Below, in pieces: positions 17,372 to 27,508 of a DNA stretch of 64,000 nucleotides (the stretch's first letter is position 1; every line of letters begins with the position of its first letter). A program made the translations under genes and the position numbers. The stretch spans positions 1 through 64,000 of the forward strand of contig JAOLZO010000003.1 in NCBI GenBank assembly GCA_028343845.1, written 5' to 3'. The notes under the pieces were generated by a model, which was given only the letters and a program-made list of their open reading frames with translations, was not told where the DNA came from and did not search any database. Origin of the DNA: Verrucomicrobiota bacterium. Lineage in GTDB: Bacteria > Verrucomicrobiota > Verrucomicrobiia > Opitutales > Seribacteraceae.

Positions 17372-18853
17372 TCAGGGAAGCGAGGTCTCGCCCATGAGAT
17401 AACGGTCGCATTCCCTGGCCGCCGCCCTCCCCTCGTTGATCGCCCAAACGATGAGGGACTGACCGCGACGCATGTCGCCAGCGGCAAAGACGCCGTCCAT
17501 GTTGGTGGCGAATTCCCCGTATTGCGCATCGATGTTCGAACGAGAATCCCGAGACAAACCCAACTCTTCGGCAATAACGTCTTCCGGGCCTAGAAAACCC
17601 ATGGCTAAAAAGGCCAACTGGGCAGGAATTTCCCTCTCGGAACCGCTCACTTCAACGGGTGAGAAACGGCCATTCTCCTGCTTCCACTCGATTTCATGAA
17701 TCAGCAGGGCACGCAGGTTTCCGTCCTCATCGCCAAGAAACTTTTTGGTTGCGGTCAGGTACTGGCGAGGATCACTCCCGAAGACCTCCTTGGCCTCCTC
17801 CTGTCCATAATCCATGCTGTATACCTTGGGCCACTCAGGCCACGGATTGTCAGGCGCGCGTTCGTCCGGCGGACGAGGCATGATCTCAAGCTGAGTAACG
17901 CTCCGGCAACCGTGTCTCATTGAAGTTCCCACGCAATCCGTACCCGTATCCCCTCCTCCGATCACCACGACGTCCTTTTGCTTTGCGGCGGTCTCGAAAG
18001 CGGTAACGTCCTTGAGCTCAAGCAATCCTTGGGTATTGCGGGTAAGAAATTCCATCGCAAAATGCACGCCCTTGAGTTCCCTTCCTTCGATTGGCAAATC
18101 CCTAGGCTTGGTCGCTCCGCAACAAAGAACGACAGCATCAAATTCCTCAACCAATTGCTTGGCCGGCAGATCCTTACCTATTTCCGTGGAAACAACGAAC
18201 TCGATTCCCTCTTCGGCAAGCAAGTCCACACGGCGCTGCACAACTTCTTTTTCAAGCTTCATGTTGGGAATGCCGTAGACCAGAAGTCCGCCGATACGAT
18301 CTGCTCGCTCATAGACAGTGACCGAGTGCCCCGCCTTGTTAAGTTGGTCTGCGGCGGCCAAGCCTGCAGGACCCGAACCGACTACAGCGACTTTTTTGCC
18401 CGATCGAACCTTAGGCGGAGAAGGGAGAACCCATCCTTCCTTAAATCCCTTGTCAATGATCGCGCACTCAATGCTCTTGATGGTTACGGGTGGCTCGATT
18501 ACTCCAAGAACACAGGATCCCTCACAGGGAGCAGGGCAGACTCGCCCGGTAAATTCAGGGAAGTTATTCGTCTTGTGCAGACGATCAAGAGCATCTTTCC
18601 ATTTTCCCTTGTAAACCAAATCGTTCCACTCGGGAATCAAGTTATTGACCGGACAACCACTGGCCATGTTGCTCAGCGTCATTCCCGTGTGACAATAAGG
18701 AGTTCCGCAATCCATGCAACGGGATCCTTGATCACGAAGGTTGGACTCCTCAAAATGCTCGTGGATTTCCTTCCAGTCTCCAATTCTTTCAATCGGATCG
18801 CGGTCAGGAATCGGCCTTCTCTCGTGTTCTAGAAATCCAGTGGGTTTTCCCAT
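17372..18853 (-). CDS. gltD: Glutamate synthase, small (beta) subunit
   Basis: Passes electrons from NAD(P)H through FAD and iron-sulfur clusters to the large subunit. The 493-residue protein has the N-terminal cluster cysteines ([29 protein letters not shown]), an FAD-binding dinucleotide fold ([17 protein letters not shown], then [13 protein letters not shown]) and the NAD(P)H fold ([15 protein letters not shown]), ending with the FAD-contacting [18 protein letters not shown]. Full length. It follows gltB by 29 nt and precedes thrH by 11 nt on the same strand. Confidence 0.98.
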   Translation of the reverse strand: MGKPTGFLEHERRPIPDRDPIERIGDWKEIHEHFEESNLRDQGSRCMDCGTPYCHTGMTLSNMASGCPVNNLIPEWNDLVYKGKWKDALDRLHKTNNFPEFTGRVCPAPCEGSCVLGVIEPPVTIKSIECAIIDKGFKEGWVLPSPPKVRSGKKVAVVGSGPAGLAAADQLNKAGHSVTVYERADRIGGLLVYGIPNMKLEKEVVQRRVDLLAEEGIEFVVSTEIGKDLPAKQLVEEFDAVVLCCGATKPRDLPIEGRELKGVHFAMEFLTRNTQGLLELKDVTAFETAAKQKDVVVIGGGDTGTDCVGTSMRHGCRSVTQLEIMPRPPDERAPDNPWPEWPKVYSMDYGQEEAKEVFGSDPRQYLTATKKFLGDEDGNLRALLIHEIEWKQENGRFSPVEVSGSEREIPAQLAFLAMGFLGPEDVIAEELGLSRDSRSNIDAQYGEFATNMDGVFAAGDMRRGQSLIVWAINEGRAAARECDRYLMGETSLP

Positions 18854-18882
18854 TTGTCAAATACTCCTCAATTCAAAATTTA

Positions 18883-21800
18883 TTAATGTCCGGCGGCGAC
18901 GTTTTCCTCGAAGGCGGCTTGGATCGCTTCTTCACCTTCAAGACCTCTTTCTTCCGCCTTCTTGAGCGCCAAAAGAACCCGTTCGTAGTCTTCGGGAAGC
19001 ACCTTCAGAAATTTGTTCAGGAACTGATCCCAATTGGCCAGGATGTCCTTCCCCCTTTGCGAGCCCGTGTTTTCGACATGCGTCCTGATAAGATTCTCGA
19101 CTTCCTTGATTTCAGGATCGCCGCATTCTACCAAAGGATAGACCTTGACCATGTCGGGGTTCAATCTCTTGGACACGAAGTGCCCATCCTCATCAAGGAC
19201 ATAGGCAACCCCTCCGGACATCCCTGCCCCGAAATTTCTTCCCGTTTTACCAAGGCATAGAACCAGTCCGCCCGTCATATATTCGCATCCGTGATCCCCC
19301 ACTCCCTCGATCACAGCCCTTACGCCTGAATTTCGTACGCAAAACCTCTCACCGGCGACGCCTGCGATATATGCCTCTCCTGCAGTCGCACCGTAAAAGC
19401 AAGTATTACCGGTAATGATATTTTCATGGGCAACAAAGGGGGAATCTTCCGGAGGGCGCACAATCACCTTGGCTCCGGAAAGTCCCTTGCCACAATAATC
19501 GTTCGTGTCCCCGGTAACGGCAAAGGTCATCCCTTTCGGACAAAAAGCAGCCAAACTCTGTCCGGCAGAACCGGAAAGATTGATTCTCACGGTATCTTCG
19601 GGCAGGCCTTCAATTCCATGTCGCCGTGAAATTTCCGCACCCGTTATTGTTCCGACGACACGATCCGTGTTCACAACAGGAAGATCGATGGTAATGGGCT
19701 TCTTGTCCTCGAGCGCAGGCCCGACCGCTTGAATGATGCTACGATTGTCCAAAGCCTTGTCGAGAAGGTGATCCTGATCCATTTGGCAATAGGTACCTAC
19801 TTCCGGGCCAACTTCCGGGCGGTAGAGAATTTTCGAGTAATCCAAGCCCTTGGCCTTCCAATGCTCGATGACCTGCCTCATTTCAAGCTTATCCACCCGG
19901 CCAACCATTTCATTAACGGAACGAAATCCGAGGCTAGCCATGGTTTCCCGCATCTCCTCCGCAATGAAATTCATGAAGTTTACCACCGCATCGGCTCCGC
20001 CTGAAAATTTCTCGCGCAAGCGGGGGTCCTGCGTAGCAATGCCGACCGGGCAGGTGTTCTTGTGGCAAACTCTCATCATGAGGCATCCCAACGTCACTAG
20101 TGGAGCGGTGGCAAAACCAAACTCCTCCGCACCGAGGAGACAAGCGATGGCCACGTCTCTTCCCGTCTTTAATTGCCCGTCGGTTTCAAGGACGACACGA
20201 CTTCTTAGGTCGTTAAGCAAAAGGGTTTGGTTCGTTTCCGCCAAGCCCAGTTCCCAGGGAGCTCCTGCATGCTGGATGGATGAGCGGGGGGATGCCCCCG
20301 TACCCCCGTCGTAGCCCGAGACTAAAATAACGTCGGCTTTCGCCTTGGCCACCCCTGCGGCAATCGTTCCCACCCCCACCTCCGATACAAGCTTTACGTT
20401 TACCCTGGCATGAACGTTTGAGTTCTTCAGGTCATGAATCAGTTCGGCGAGATCCTCGATCGAGTAGATATCATGGTGGGGCGGAGGGGAAATCAGGCCG
20501 ACTCCGGGAGTCGTGCCACGGGTTTTGGCAATAGGTGGCAAAACCTTGTGCCCGGGCAGTTCCCCGCCTTCTCCGGGCTTTGCTCCCTGTACGATCTTGA
20601 TCTGGATTTCATCCGAATTGACAAGATAAAAACTAGTCACTCCAAACCGGCCGCTCGCAACCTGCTTGATAGCCGAACGACGTGAATCTCCATCCGGGTC
20701 GGGAGTAAAGCGGTCCAGTTCCTCCCCGCCCTCTCCTGTATTCGACTTCCCGCCAAGACGATTCATGGCGACGGCAAGGCTCTCGTGAGCCTCCTTGGAA
20801 ATGGAGCCGTAAGACATGGCCCCAGTCTTGAATCTCTTCACAATCTCGGATGCAGGTTCCACTTCCTCAAGAGGTACGCTCTGATCTGCATCCATCTTGA
20901 AGTCCATGAGACCACGCAGAGTATAAAGATCCCGGGACTGGTCATTGACCGCATCCGAATATTCACGGAAAACCTCATAGTCGCCAAGCCTGGTCGCCTT
21001 TTGGAGCTTGTGAATAGTGGTGGGATTGAACAGATGCTTCTCCCCATTGGCCCGCCATTGATAGACGCCGCCTGGATCGAGAGGCAATGCCTTCTCGTCG
21101 GGACGGGGAGAAAACGCGAAGTGATGCCGGTGGCGCGCCTCGGATGCCAAGGTATCGATCCCGACACCTTCGACCCGCGAGGCGGTCTTGCAGAAATACT
21201 CGTCAATAACTGGCTGGTTGAGCCCGATGGCTTCGAAAATTTGGGCTCCCCGGTAAGAGGCGATGGTGGATATCCCCATTTTGGACATGGTCTTGATCAC
21301 GCCGTTCAAATTAGCCTTGAGAAAATTCTTGCAGGCTGTCTCAGGATCCTGATCGAGGTCTCCGCAATCGATCATGTGCCGGACCGACTCAAGGGCCAGA
21401 TAGGGGTTGATCAGGTCGGCTCCATATCCGATCAAAAGAGCGAAATGCTGAACCTCTCTTGGCTCCCCGCTTTCAAGAACGATGGAAACCTTCGTTCTGG
21501 TACCTCGCTTGATCAGATGGTGATGCAGCCCTGAACATGCCAAAAGAGCGGGCATGGGAGATTTTTCGGAGCAAAGATCACGATCGGAAAGAATAATAAC
21601 GTTCGTGCCCTCCTCAATGGCGCGATCGGTTTCTTCGAAAAGAGAATCCAGAGCCGACTTCAAATCATTTCCGTCGTGGCATTCAGGATCGGGTTCGAAG
21701 AGGATGGGAAGCTTCTTGACCAGAAAACCATCTGGCAGAGAACCTTCAAGTTGCCTTACGCTCCCATCCATAACAAGGGGGGATTCGTATTTGATCATAC

Positions 21801-23487
21801 GGCAACTTTCCGAGCTGGGTTTTGTCAGGTTTCCTTCCGAGCCAAGAAAGGTAACGGAGGCGGTAACAATCTCCTCTCGGATCGGATCGATTGGAGGGTT
21901 GGTCACCTGGGCAAACAATTGCTTGAAATAATTATAGAGGGACTGTGATTTCTCAGAAAGCACCGCCAAGGGAGAATCATTGCCCATGGAGCCCAAAGGC
22001 TGTTTTCCGGATTGGGCGCTGGGCCCAAGAAGGAAACGCATGTCCTCGAAGGTATAGCCGAACGCTTTCTGTCGCGTCAGCAGGTCCGAAAAATCATCTT
22101 CCGCAAAATTTGCAACTGGTGGAAGGTCGGAAGATTGCAAGAGAGAAGCCTCAAGCCAATCGCCATAGGGTTGCTCCGATGCAATGCCATCCTTAAGCTC
22201 AGTGTCGTCAATTATGCGACCTTCCTGCATGTCAACGAGGAACATTCGACCAGGTTCAAGACGCCCTTTCTTAATGATCGTGGATGAGGGAATCGAAGAA
22301 AGAACGCCAACCTCGGAAGCCAAGATCACTTTGTCATCGCTCGTTACGTAATAGCGTGAAGGCCTGAGCCCGTTTCGGTCAAGTACCGCACCTACCTGTA
22401 CGCCGTCAGAAAAGGCGATGGAGGCCGGGCCATCCCAGGGCTCCATAACGCAAGCATGAAACTCATAGAAATCCCTTTTGGCTCGAACCATGTCGGAATG
22501 CTTTTCCCAAGGCTCGGGAATCATCATCATCATCGAATGGGCAAGACTCCTGCCAGAGAGGGTCAGAAACTCCAGGCAATTATCAAACTTTTGAGAATCG
22601 GAACCATCTTCCCTGATGATGGGAAGCAGTTTGTCCAAGTCATCTCCGAAAACCTCGCTAGCCAATTGATACTGGCGGGCGTAAGTCCAATTCTCGTTCC
22701 CTCGCACGGTGTTGATTTCGCCGTTGTGACAAAGATACCTGAAGGGTTGGGCTCGGGGCCAACTTGGAAAAGTGTTGGTTGAAAACCTTGAGTGCGTCAA
22801 GGCAAGGGCGGACTCCATTTCCGGGTCACTCAAGTCGGGGAAATATTGCTCGAGTTGCTCCGTCGTAAGCATCCCTTTGTAGGTCATTGTTCTAGACGAC
22901 AGAGAATTGACGAAAAAAGGAACGTCTTCGGCAATGTCATCGCGGTATCTCAAGCGATGAGTGATAATGCGTCTTGCGAGGTAAAGCTTCCGCTCGAAAT
23001 CCAAACCGGACCCACAGGATTCCGGTCGGGTGACGAACACCTGCTCCATTACGGGTTCGCATTCAAAGGAAGCCTTGCCGAGAATTCCACTATTAACGGG
23101 AACCCGTCTCCATCCCAAGACAAGAAGCCCTTCCTCGGAAAGCACTTCCTCCACTACGTCTTTTTCGCGACGTCGGTCATCGTCTTTTTTGGAAAAGTAG
23201 ATGAAGCCAGCGCCATAGTCACCTTCGGGCGGCAAATCAACAGACAACCCGGATTTGATCTCCCTGCGCAGAAATTTATCCGGGAGCTGGATGAAAATCC
23301 CCGCGCCATCTCCCGTGATTGGGTCACAACCGCATCCTCCGCGATGATCAAGGTTAACGCAAATTTCAAGAGCCCCTTGGACAATTTCGTGAGACTTCCT
23401 TCCCTTCATATCAACAATGAAGCCCATCCCGCAATTTTCATGCTCATTGCTGGGATCGTAGAGACCTTGTTTACGAGGTGTTGTCAT
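18883..23487 (-). CDS. gltB: Glutamate synthase, large (alpha) subunit
   Basis: Makes two glutamates from glutamine and 2-oxoglutarate; cytoplasmic. The ATG at 23487 ([23 protein letters not shown]) is preferred: a strong promoter lies between it and the more distant possible start at 23562. Cys19 would become the N-terminal nucleophile after removal of the propeptide. Domains in order: class II glutaminase (19 to about 420), central domain, FMN-binding synthase domain, and C-terminal GXGXG beta-helix ([11 protein letters not shown]...[17 protein letters not shown]). The 3Fe-4S cysteines are in [16 protein letters not shown]. About 1534 residues, normal for bacterial GltB. First gene of gltB-gltD-thrH-flavin reductase. 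Confidence 0.98.
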   Translation of the reverse strand: MTTPRKQGLYDPSNEHENCGMGFIVDMKGRKSHEIVQGALEICVNLDHRGGCGCDPITGDGAGIFIQLPDKFLRREIKSGLSVDLPPEGDYGAGFIYFSKKDDDRRREKDVVEEVLSEEGLLVLGWRRVPVNSGILGKASFECEPVMEQVFVTRPESCGSGLDFERKLYLARRIITHRLRYRDDIAEDVPFFVNSLSSRTMTYKGMLTTEQLEQYFPDLSDPEMESALALTHSRFSTNTFPSWPRAQPFRYLCHNGEINTVRGNENWTYARQYQLASEVFGDDLDKLLPIIREDGSDSQKFDNCLEFLTLSGRSLAHSMMMMIPEPWEKHSDMVRAKRDFYEFHACVMEPWDGPASIAFSDGVQVGAVLDRNGLRPSRYYVTSDDKVILASEVGVLSSIPSSTIIKKGRLEPGRMFLVDMQEGRIIDDTELKDGIASEQPYGDWLEASLLQSSDLPPVANFAEDDFSDLLTRQKAFGYTFEDMRFLLGPSAQSGKQPLGSMGNDSPLAVLSEKSQSLYNYFKQLFAQVTNPPIDPIREEIVTASVTFLGSEGNLTKPSSESCRMIKYESPLVMDGSVRQLEGSLPDGFLVKKLPILFEPDPECHDGNDLKSALDSLFEETDRAIEEGTNVIILSDRDLCSEKSPMPALLACSGLHHHLIKRGTRTKVSIVLESGEPREVQHFALLIGYGADLINPYLALESVRHMIDCGDLDQDPETACKNFLKANLNGVIKTMSKMGISTIASYRGAQIFEAIGLNQPVIDEYFCKTASRVEGVGIDTLASEARHRHHFAFSPRPDEKALPLDPGGVYQWRANGEKHLFNPTTIHKLQKATRLGDYEVFREYSDAVNDQSRDLYTLRGLMDFKMDADQSVPLEEVEPASEIVKRFKTGAMSYGSISKEAHESLAVAMNRLGGKSNTGEGGEELDRFTPDPDGDSRRSAIKQVASGRFGVTSFYLVNSDEIQIKIVQGAKPGEGGELPGHKVLPPIAKTRGTTPGVGLISPPPHHDIYSIEDLAELIHDLKNSNVHARVNVKLVSEVGVGTIAAGVAKAKADVILVSGYDGGTGASPRSSIQHAGAPWELGLAETNQTLLLNDLRSRVVLETDGQLKTGRDVAIACLLGAEEFGFATAPLVTLGCLMMRVCHKNTCPVGIATQDPRLREKFSGGADAVVNFMNFIAEEMRETMASLGFRSVNEMVGRVDKLEMRQVIEHWKAKGLDYSKILYRPEVGPEVGTYCQMDQDHLLDKALDNRSIIQAVGPALEDKKPITIDLPVVNTDRVVGTITGAEISRRHGIEGLPEDTVRINLSGSAGQSLAAFCPKGMTFAVTGDTNDYCGKGLSGAKVIVRPPEDSPFVAHENIITGNTCFYGATAGEAYIAGVAGERFCVRNSGVRAVIEGVGDHGCEYMTGGLVLCLGKTGRNFGAGMSGGVAYVLDEDGHFVSKRLNPDMVKVYPLVECGDPEIKEVENLIRTHVENTGSQRGKDILANWDQFLNKFLKVLPEDYERVLLALKKAEERGLEGEEAIQAAFEENVAAGH

Positions 23488-23517
23488 GTAGTAAAGATTA
23501 CAAAGATAAAAGTTTCC

Positions 23518-23545
23518 ATTATAGCACGAATTTCCCAACGGGCAA
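23518..23545 (-). promoter_or_regulatory. Sigma-70-type extended -10 promoter for gltB
   Basis: On the minus strand TTGCCC (23545-23540), a 16-nt spacer and TATAAT (23523-23518), the latter preceded by TGC, giving an extended -10 (TGCTATAAT). Transcription would begin near 23511, about 24 nt before the chosen gltB ATG. This position argues against the longer gltB reading frame. Predicted from consensus only. Confidence 0.6.
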
Positions 23546-23593
23546 TTAGGGAAACACTCCATTTTGCCCTAGGTGATTTTTCGGTCAAGGCTA

Positions 23594-24253
23594 TTAGAGA
23601 CCCCTAGCCCGATTTCTCTTTTGGAAAATTCGGGCTCTGATGGGGAACTTCTCGCTCCGATGACTTGCTGCCACAAAAAAACCGTTTTGCTTGGCCAGTG
23701 GTTCGATCTCCACGACTTGCCTAGCCTCAATCCCCGTTGCCAAGCCAAAGAAACCGTACAACACGCGAATCAACATGAAATGCCACCACTTGGTTAATGG
23801 AGCGCCTTCCTGCATCTCAAAAAAATCAACGTCTACCCATAAACTTTCTCCCTTCGTATATTTGGATAATATTGGAAGCATTGCTCGGAGCTGACTTTGT
23901 TCGAAACAATCCCAGAAAAAGAAAGTGCAAACTGCATCAAAACGCTTAACGGAATCGAACTCCTGAAGCGCAACCTTGTGGAAAGTCGCTCGACTTGAAT
24001 CTTTTTCCGCGACTCTATTTCTCGATCTTTTCATCATTTCCGCAGACTGCTCCACGACGGTAATGTTTGCCTTGGGGTTGACCTGCAGAAGCTTCTCCAG
24101 AAACAATCCAGTCCCTTCCCCTATGAGAAGAATATCCCGCCGGTCAGCAAGTTGATCCAAATAAGCGCATCGCATTTCCTGTAATTTCGACCCGAACAAG
24201 AAACTTTCGAAAACCCCGTAAAACGGAGCGATCTTGTCAAAGCCCGAGGACAT
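23594..24253 (-). CDS. Class I SAM-dependent methyltransferase
   Basis: 219 residues. The SAM-binding glycine loop is ILLIGEGTGLF (about 42-52), followed by the acidic ribose-binding end of strand 2 (ITVVEQSAEMMKRSR) and FDAVCTFFFWDCF as motif II/III. It lacks other domains that would tell the substrate; FDKIAPFYGVFESFLFGSKLQ at the start resembles small-molecule methyltransferases of the UbiE type. Its start overlaps the end of the UbiA-like membrane gene by 17 nt, so the two are co-expressed, and a lipid or quinone-like acceptor is a reasonable but unproven guess. Confidence 0.88.
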   Translation of the reverse strand: MSSGFDKIAPFYGVFESFLFGSKLQEMRCAYLDQLADRRDILLIGEGTGLFLEKLLQVNPKANITVVEQSAEMMKRSRNRVAEKDSSRATFHKVALQEFDSVKRFDAVCTFFFWDCFEQSQLRAMLPILSKYTKGESLWVDVDFFEMQEGAPLTKWWHFMLIRVLYGFFGLATGIEARQVVEIEPLAKQNGFFVAASHRSEKFPIRARIFQKRNRARGL

Positions 24254-25091
24254 CTTCTATCCCGATGAGGGTGAGCGGTATAATCCAATAGCCTAAATCA
24301 ATCGCCTCTCTTTTGTCCTGATCGTCAGATAAGAAAAAATCGAGGAAGATCACAAACGAGGTGACGCACAAAGCATGCATGAAAAGATTGATCTCAAGGC
24401 CATGTATCAAAAGCAGAATCCCTACAACCACCGCAAAGGGATATTTCCCCATTGCCAGGGCCTTCAGGCATCCAGGTCTCTTTTGCAACCAAGAGAGACG
24501 GTTTCTTTTTTTGTCTTCGAACCATTCCCATTTGCTGACGCTAAGACAGTTAATCAAAAACAAACAGAACGGGAGAACCCAGCACCATAACAGTTCCTGA
24601 AAACCCAAGGCCGCTTCGTAGAAGGGGAAAAAGAGGCAACCCAATGAAAGAATGCATGCAGTCCTAAACTCTTTGGTGCAGAAGGAAGCAAAACCAAAGC
24701 GGGCCTCACGTCGGCAAAGGATGAAATTCCCCAAGCAAAGAGCGAACAAAGGCAAACCAAGCAAGATGCAATGAACTTCCAAAAATCTTGCCACGCAAAA
24801 AAAGACCAACAGCAAACTAGAGGACCAACATAGGACAAAGGCTGATTTGTGATGTTTGAAAACTTCATAACGCCTTGCTCTTCTCGACAAAGGCTGGTTT
24901 GGTTCGGAAAATCGGTCTGCGCTGTAAGCAAGCCAAACTGAAATCCCGAGTATCAAATAATGATAGACGCTTAAATCAGACGAGATGGTTCTTGCTATCA
25001 CGAATTGCCACGCAATTGCGATCAACGGCGCATCCAAGCTATAATCGTTAAGCATGGAAACTTTGCGATAACCATGATCGACTGAAAGCAC
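24237..25091 (-). CDS. UbiA-like integral membrane protein
   Basis: 284 residues with about eight hydrophobic segments. The N-terminal region SVWLAYSADRFSEPNQPLSRRARRYEVFK recalls the first Asp-containing loop of UbiA prenyltransferases, here in the reduced form YSADR rather than the full NDxxDxxxD motif. The C-terminal half has DDQDKREAIDLGYWIIPL. It could be a divergent polyprenyl/phytyl transferase, but key aspartates are not all evident, so function is unassigned. The start may be the ATG at 25091 or the one at 25055. It overlaps the downstream methyltransferase gene by 17 nt. Confidence 0.75.
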   Translation of the reverse strand: MLSVDHGYRKVSMLNDYSLDAPLIAIAWQFVIARTISSDLSVYHYLILGISVWLAYSADRFSEPNQPLSRRARRYEVFKHHKSAFVLCWSSSLLLVFFCVARFLEVHCILLGLPLFALCLGNFILCRREARFGFASFCTKEFRTACILSLGCLFFPFYEAALGFQELLWCWVLPFCLFLINCLSVSKWEWFEDKKRNRLSWLQKRPGCLKALAMGKYPFAVVVGILLLIHGLEINLFMHALCVTSFVIFLDFFLSDDQDKREAIDLGYWIIPLTLIGIEDVLGL

Positions 25092-25142
25092 AAAGGGTTG
25101 CTTGTATTTGATTTTTTTGATATCTAACAGTATTTATTAACT

Positions 25143-25493
25143 ATGAAAATTAAAGCTTATCTAAAACCTCAGTGCGGATGGAGCATGGGCGTTCGGGCAA
25201 TCATGGATAAATACTCACTCGAATATGAGGATTTGGACATCATTAACAACCAAAACATTTATGCCGAAATGGTAGAAAAATCCGGTCAACCATTGTCCCC
25301 ATGCGTTGAGATCGAAGGTATAATGCTCGCTGACGTTAGTGGGGAAGAAGTTGAAAACTATATGTTGTCCAACAAGCTTGTAGAGTCCACCGACAAAGAA
25401 GCGTCTGCCCCGATTGATGCCCCATGCACGGACGAAGAACACGAGCGACAAGCCAAGGCTACCAGCGAAGGTTCACCGGTTCGCTTTTTTTAA
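25143..25493 (+). CDS. Monothiol glutaredoxin
   Basis: Thioredoxin-fold protein of 116 residues. The redox motif is CGWS (Cys11-Ser14), so it is a monothiol type; the cis-proline loop is LSPCVEIEG (with a Cys directly after Pro) and the glutathione-site end is ADVSGEEVENYM. Residues after about 80 form a polar tail with one more Cys (APCTDEEHERQAK). Monothiol glutaredoxins act in iron-sulfur delivery or deglutathionylation; this small single-domain form cannot be assigned further. Divergent from the UbiA-like gene, 51 nt apart. Confidence 0.88.
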   Translation: MKIKAYLKPQCGWSMGVRAIMDKYSLEYEDLDIINNQNIYAEMVEKSGQPLSPCVEIEGIMLADVSGEEVENYMLSNKLVESTDKEASAPIDAPCTDEEHERQAKATSEGSPVRFF

Positions 25494-26247
25494 GCCAAAC
25501 AAGCTGCGTGCTCTCGTTAGCCACGCAATAGGCTTGCTTTGCCCCAATACCCTGCAGGTTTCAAAGGCTACTGACGGACCATATCCGTCAGATCATCGCA
25601 TTTTCGAGGTGATGAAGTAACCTTCGGACTCTCCTAGCTGTATAAGAATTGAATCACACTGGGAAATTCAGGGGTAATCTCATTGTCTTATTTAAATGGA
25701 CCAGCTCAAAGAGAATATTTTAGGAGCATATTTACTATGTTGCGGAGTGTATGTAGCCTTAGACGTTTTATTTTATTTAATTGAAGAGGTTTTTGGACAA
25801 TGAGACGCATAACAGGAAATGAAACTGATGTTTCTGAACCAAATCCAACGAGAGATATGAATATTTATAAAAACCAAGTTTATTCGAAGATTACTTATTA
25901 ACTCAAACACTCGGCAAACAACCGGTGAACCGGATCGAAAAGAGAATTTCATAAGAAATAAATGATGGGCATAAAGCAGACAACAAAACACGCTAGCTCA
26001 TTGTTTTCAGTGTTTTGTGTAAAACATAAAGCAAAGGTAAATTTACTAAACAGATAGAAGCAGTCTCTATTTTCCACCTCGTAAATTGCTTAAAGACAAC
26101 CTTCTAACAACGAATATATTAAGTAAAAATCAAAATTTGGTTAGTGTGATTAGGCACAAAGTAGATATTAAACGATAATTAGTTCAACATTTATTTGACT
26201 TATACTGCAACCGCTATAAATCTAGGCATCAGAAAGGTTTCACTAAC
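25494..26247. other. 754-nt AT-rich intergenic stretch with hairpins
   Basis: This is the only long stretch without a clear gene. Just after the glutaredoxin stop, TGCGTG (25505-25510) pairs with CACGCA (25522-25527), extended by AAGC/GCTT at 25501-25504 and 25532-25535. A second hairpin, CTGACGGA (25571-25578) with TCCGTCAG (25584-25591), has a 5-nt loop. The region 25494-25640 has higher GC than the remainder and might be a small structured RNA or a double terminator. From 25650 on it is AT-rich and holds one 35-codon reading frame (25696-25803). I see no tRNA, tmRNA or repeat in it. Confidence 0.5.
25696..25803 (+). CDS. Possible 35-residue small membrane peptide
   Basis: An ATG reading frame of 35 codons encodes a short peptide with a polar start (MDQLKENI) followed by a hydrophobic run (LGAYLLCCGVYVALDVLFYLI) interrupted by one Asp and ending EEVFGQ. 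The size and composition suit a single-pass small membrane protein. There is no clear ribosome-binding site, and an open frame of this length can occur by chance in AT-rich DNA. Confidence 0.2.
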   Translation: MDQLKENILGAYLLCCGVYVALDVLFYLIEEVFGQ

Positions 26248-26259
26248 TTGCCCAAACAA

Positions 26260-27414
26260 ATGAAAATTCGAATACTATCTATTGATATCGGTATTAGAAA
26301 AGAATGCGACTTCCTGATCGATAAAGCCAAGGGACAAAAGTGTTACACGCTGTACGCTTTTAAGTCTGCAGGCCTTGCCAAAACCAACATTGGACTTAAT
26401 GAGGTAAACCATGGCGACTGCCTCCTCGTTTCACCGGACGCCCCTCATTATATAAGGGGCAAGGATGAAGATTTGGAGTACGATGCCATTTCCTTCAAGG
26501 GTTCGGACGCAACACGATTGGTTTCTCAAGTCGGTTTGGAATGCAATGTTATCCACAAACCTCTGCAGACCTATTTCATTGATGCCCTTCTGGACAAGAT
26601 CACCAAGGAATTCAGGTCCATGGATATGATGTACGAAAGGGTTATTTCGCTCTCACTTGACGAATTACTAACCAAATTGGTTCGGTTTTCAAAGCAAGAC
26701 TTCGTATTGTCCATGCCCGACCATTCACAAAAGTTGCGGGACTTGAGGTCAGAGGTCCACGAAAACTTTGCCAAACCATGGACAATCGGACAGATGGCTT
26801 CCATGATGGCACTAAGCGCCAGTAGGTTTGCCTCGCTCTACAAGCAGGAATTCGGAGCAAGCCCGACGGAAGACCTCATTCGAACGAGAATCAATCAAGC
26901 CAAGAAAATGCTTTCCGCAACTAAGGTTAGTGTAAAACAAGTGTCTTTAGCCTGCGGATTCGAAAGCGTGCATTATTTCCACCGAGCCTTCAAAAGGAGG
27001 CTCAACATCACTCCCAAGCATTATCAAAACCACAAATTATCCATGAAAGGGTCGATTCCCATGGAAGAGAAGTCCTTCACCTTGGACTCACTGTCTTTGG
27101 ATGCAGACTTTTCAGGCACAATGGAGATCGTCAATGGAGAGATCGTATCTCACGGGAGTGGATCTGCGTGGGCTGAATTCCTGGGCTTTTCGCCAGAGGA
27201 ATTCGACGGCAAGCCGTTCCTAAATTTCGTATGTCCTGAAGATCTCGGAATAGCTAGAGAGGCCGTAAGCAACATCGTGGAAGGTAGGAATATAAAGGAC
27301 GTTGCCGTACGCTTGAATACAAAAGACGGTGAATATGTTAAAATTGATTTCTCTGCCTTAACAAAGGGGAATAATTGGTTCTGGTTCGCTAAAAAAGTTT
27401 TGGTCGACGAATAG
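26260..27414 (+). CDS. AraC-family regulator with C-terminal PAS-like domain
   Basis: About 384 residues. The N-terminal 110 residues resemble the cupin-like sensor of AraC proteins (GDCLLVSPDAPHYIRG). The two helix-turn-helix units of the AraC DNA-binding domain follow at about 165-258 (WTIGQMASMMALSASRFASLYK; SVKQVSLACGFESVHYFHRAFK). After the usual end of the family, a 110-residue segment reads like a PAS fold (GSGSAWAEFLGFSPEEFDGKPFLNFVCPEDLG...LNTKDGEYVKIDFSAL). AraC proteins normally end at or just after the second helix-turn-helix, so this order is unusual. ATG at 26260 is chosen; a TTG at 26248 would add 4 residues. The target is unknown; the peptidase gene downstream is a candidate. 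Confidence 0.88.
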   Translation: MKIRILSIDIGIRKECDFLIDKAKGQKCYTLYAFKSAGLAKTNIGLNEVNHGDCLLVSPDAPHYIRGKDEDLEYDAISFKGSDATRLVSQVGLECNVIHKPLQTYFIDALLDKITKEFRSMDMMYERVISLSLDELLTKLVRFSKQDFVLSMPDHSQKLRDLRSEVHENFAKPWTIGQMASMMALSASRFASLYKQEFGASPTEDLIRTRINQAKKMLSATKVSVKQVSLACGFESVHYFHRAFKRRLNITPKHYQNHKLSMKGSIPMEEKSFTLDSLSLDADFSGTMEIVNGEIVSHGSGSAWAEFLGFSPEEFDGKPFLNFVCPEDLGIAREAVSNIVEGRNIKDVAVRLNTKDGEYVKIDFSALTKGNNWFWFAKKVLVDE

Positions 27415-27442
27415 ATTGAAGCTAAAGTTGTTTTTTTTGATT

Positions 27443-27466
27443 TTCGGCAATCGATAGATTGCCGAA
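27443..27466. other. 10-bp hairpin between AraC regulator and peptidase gene
   Basis: TTCGGCAATC (27443-27452) and GATTGCCGAA (27457-27466) are perfect complements around a GATA loop. A run of nine T residues lies just before it on the plus strand, not after, so it would not act as a plus-strand intrinsic terminator of the usual form. It is 28 nt after the regulator stop and 43 nt before the next ATG. It may be a terminator variant or an operator. Confidence 0.5.
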
Positions 27467-27508
27467 TCGTGAGATCTAGGGTAAGAAGGATCTTCAATCA
27501 AAACAGTC

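Noticed and set aside
17978-18832. Long open frame (284 codons) on the plus strand
   Set aside because: It lies wholly antisense to gltD, whose conserved motifs fill the region; its translation has no recognisable features.
23488-23562. N-terminal extension of gltB to the ATG at 23562
   Set aside because: A good extended -10 promoter lies within it, and the family starts close to the processed Cys; the ATG at 23487 fits both.
22792-23607. 271-codon open frame on the plus strand
   Set aside because: Antisense to the glutaminase domain of gltB and crosses its promoter; no protein features.
26200-26220. TTGACT and TATAAA as a promoter of the AraC-PAS gene
   Set aside because: The spacer is only 14 nt, too short for a normal sigma-70 promoter.
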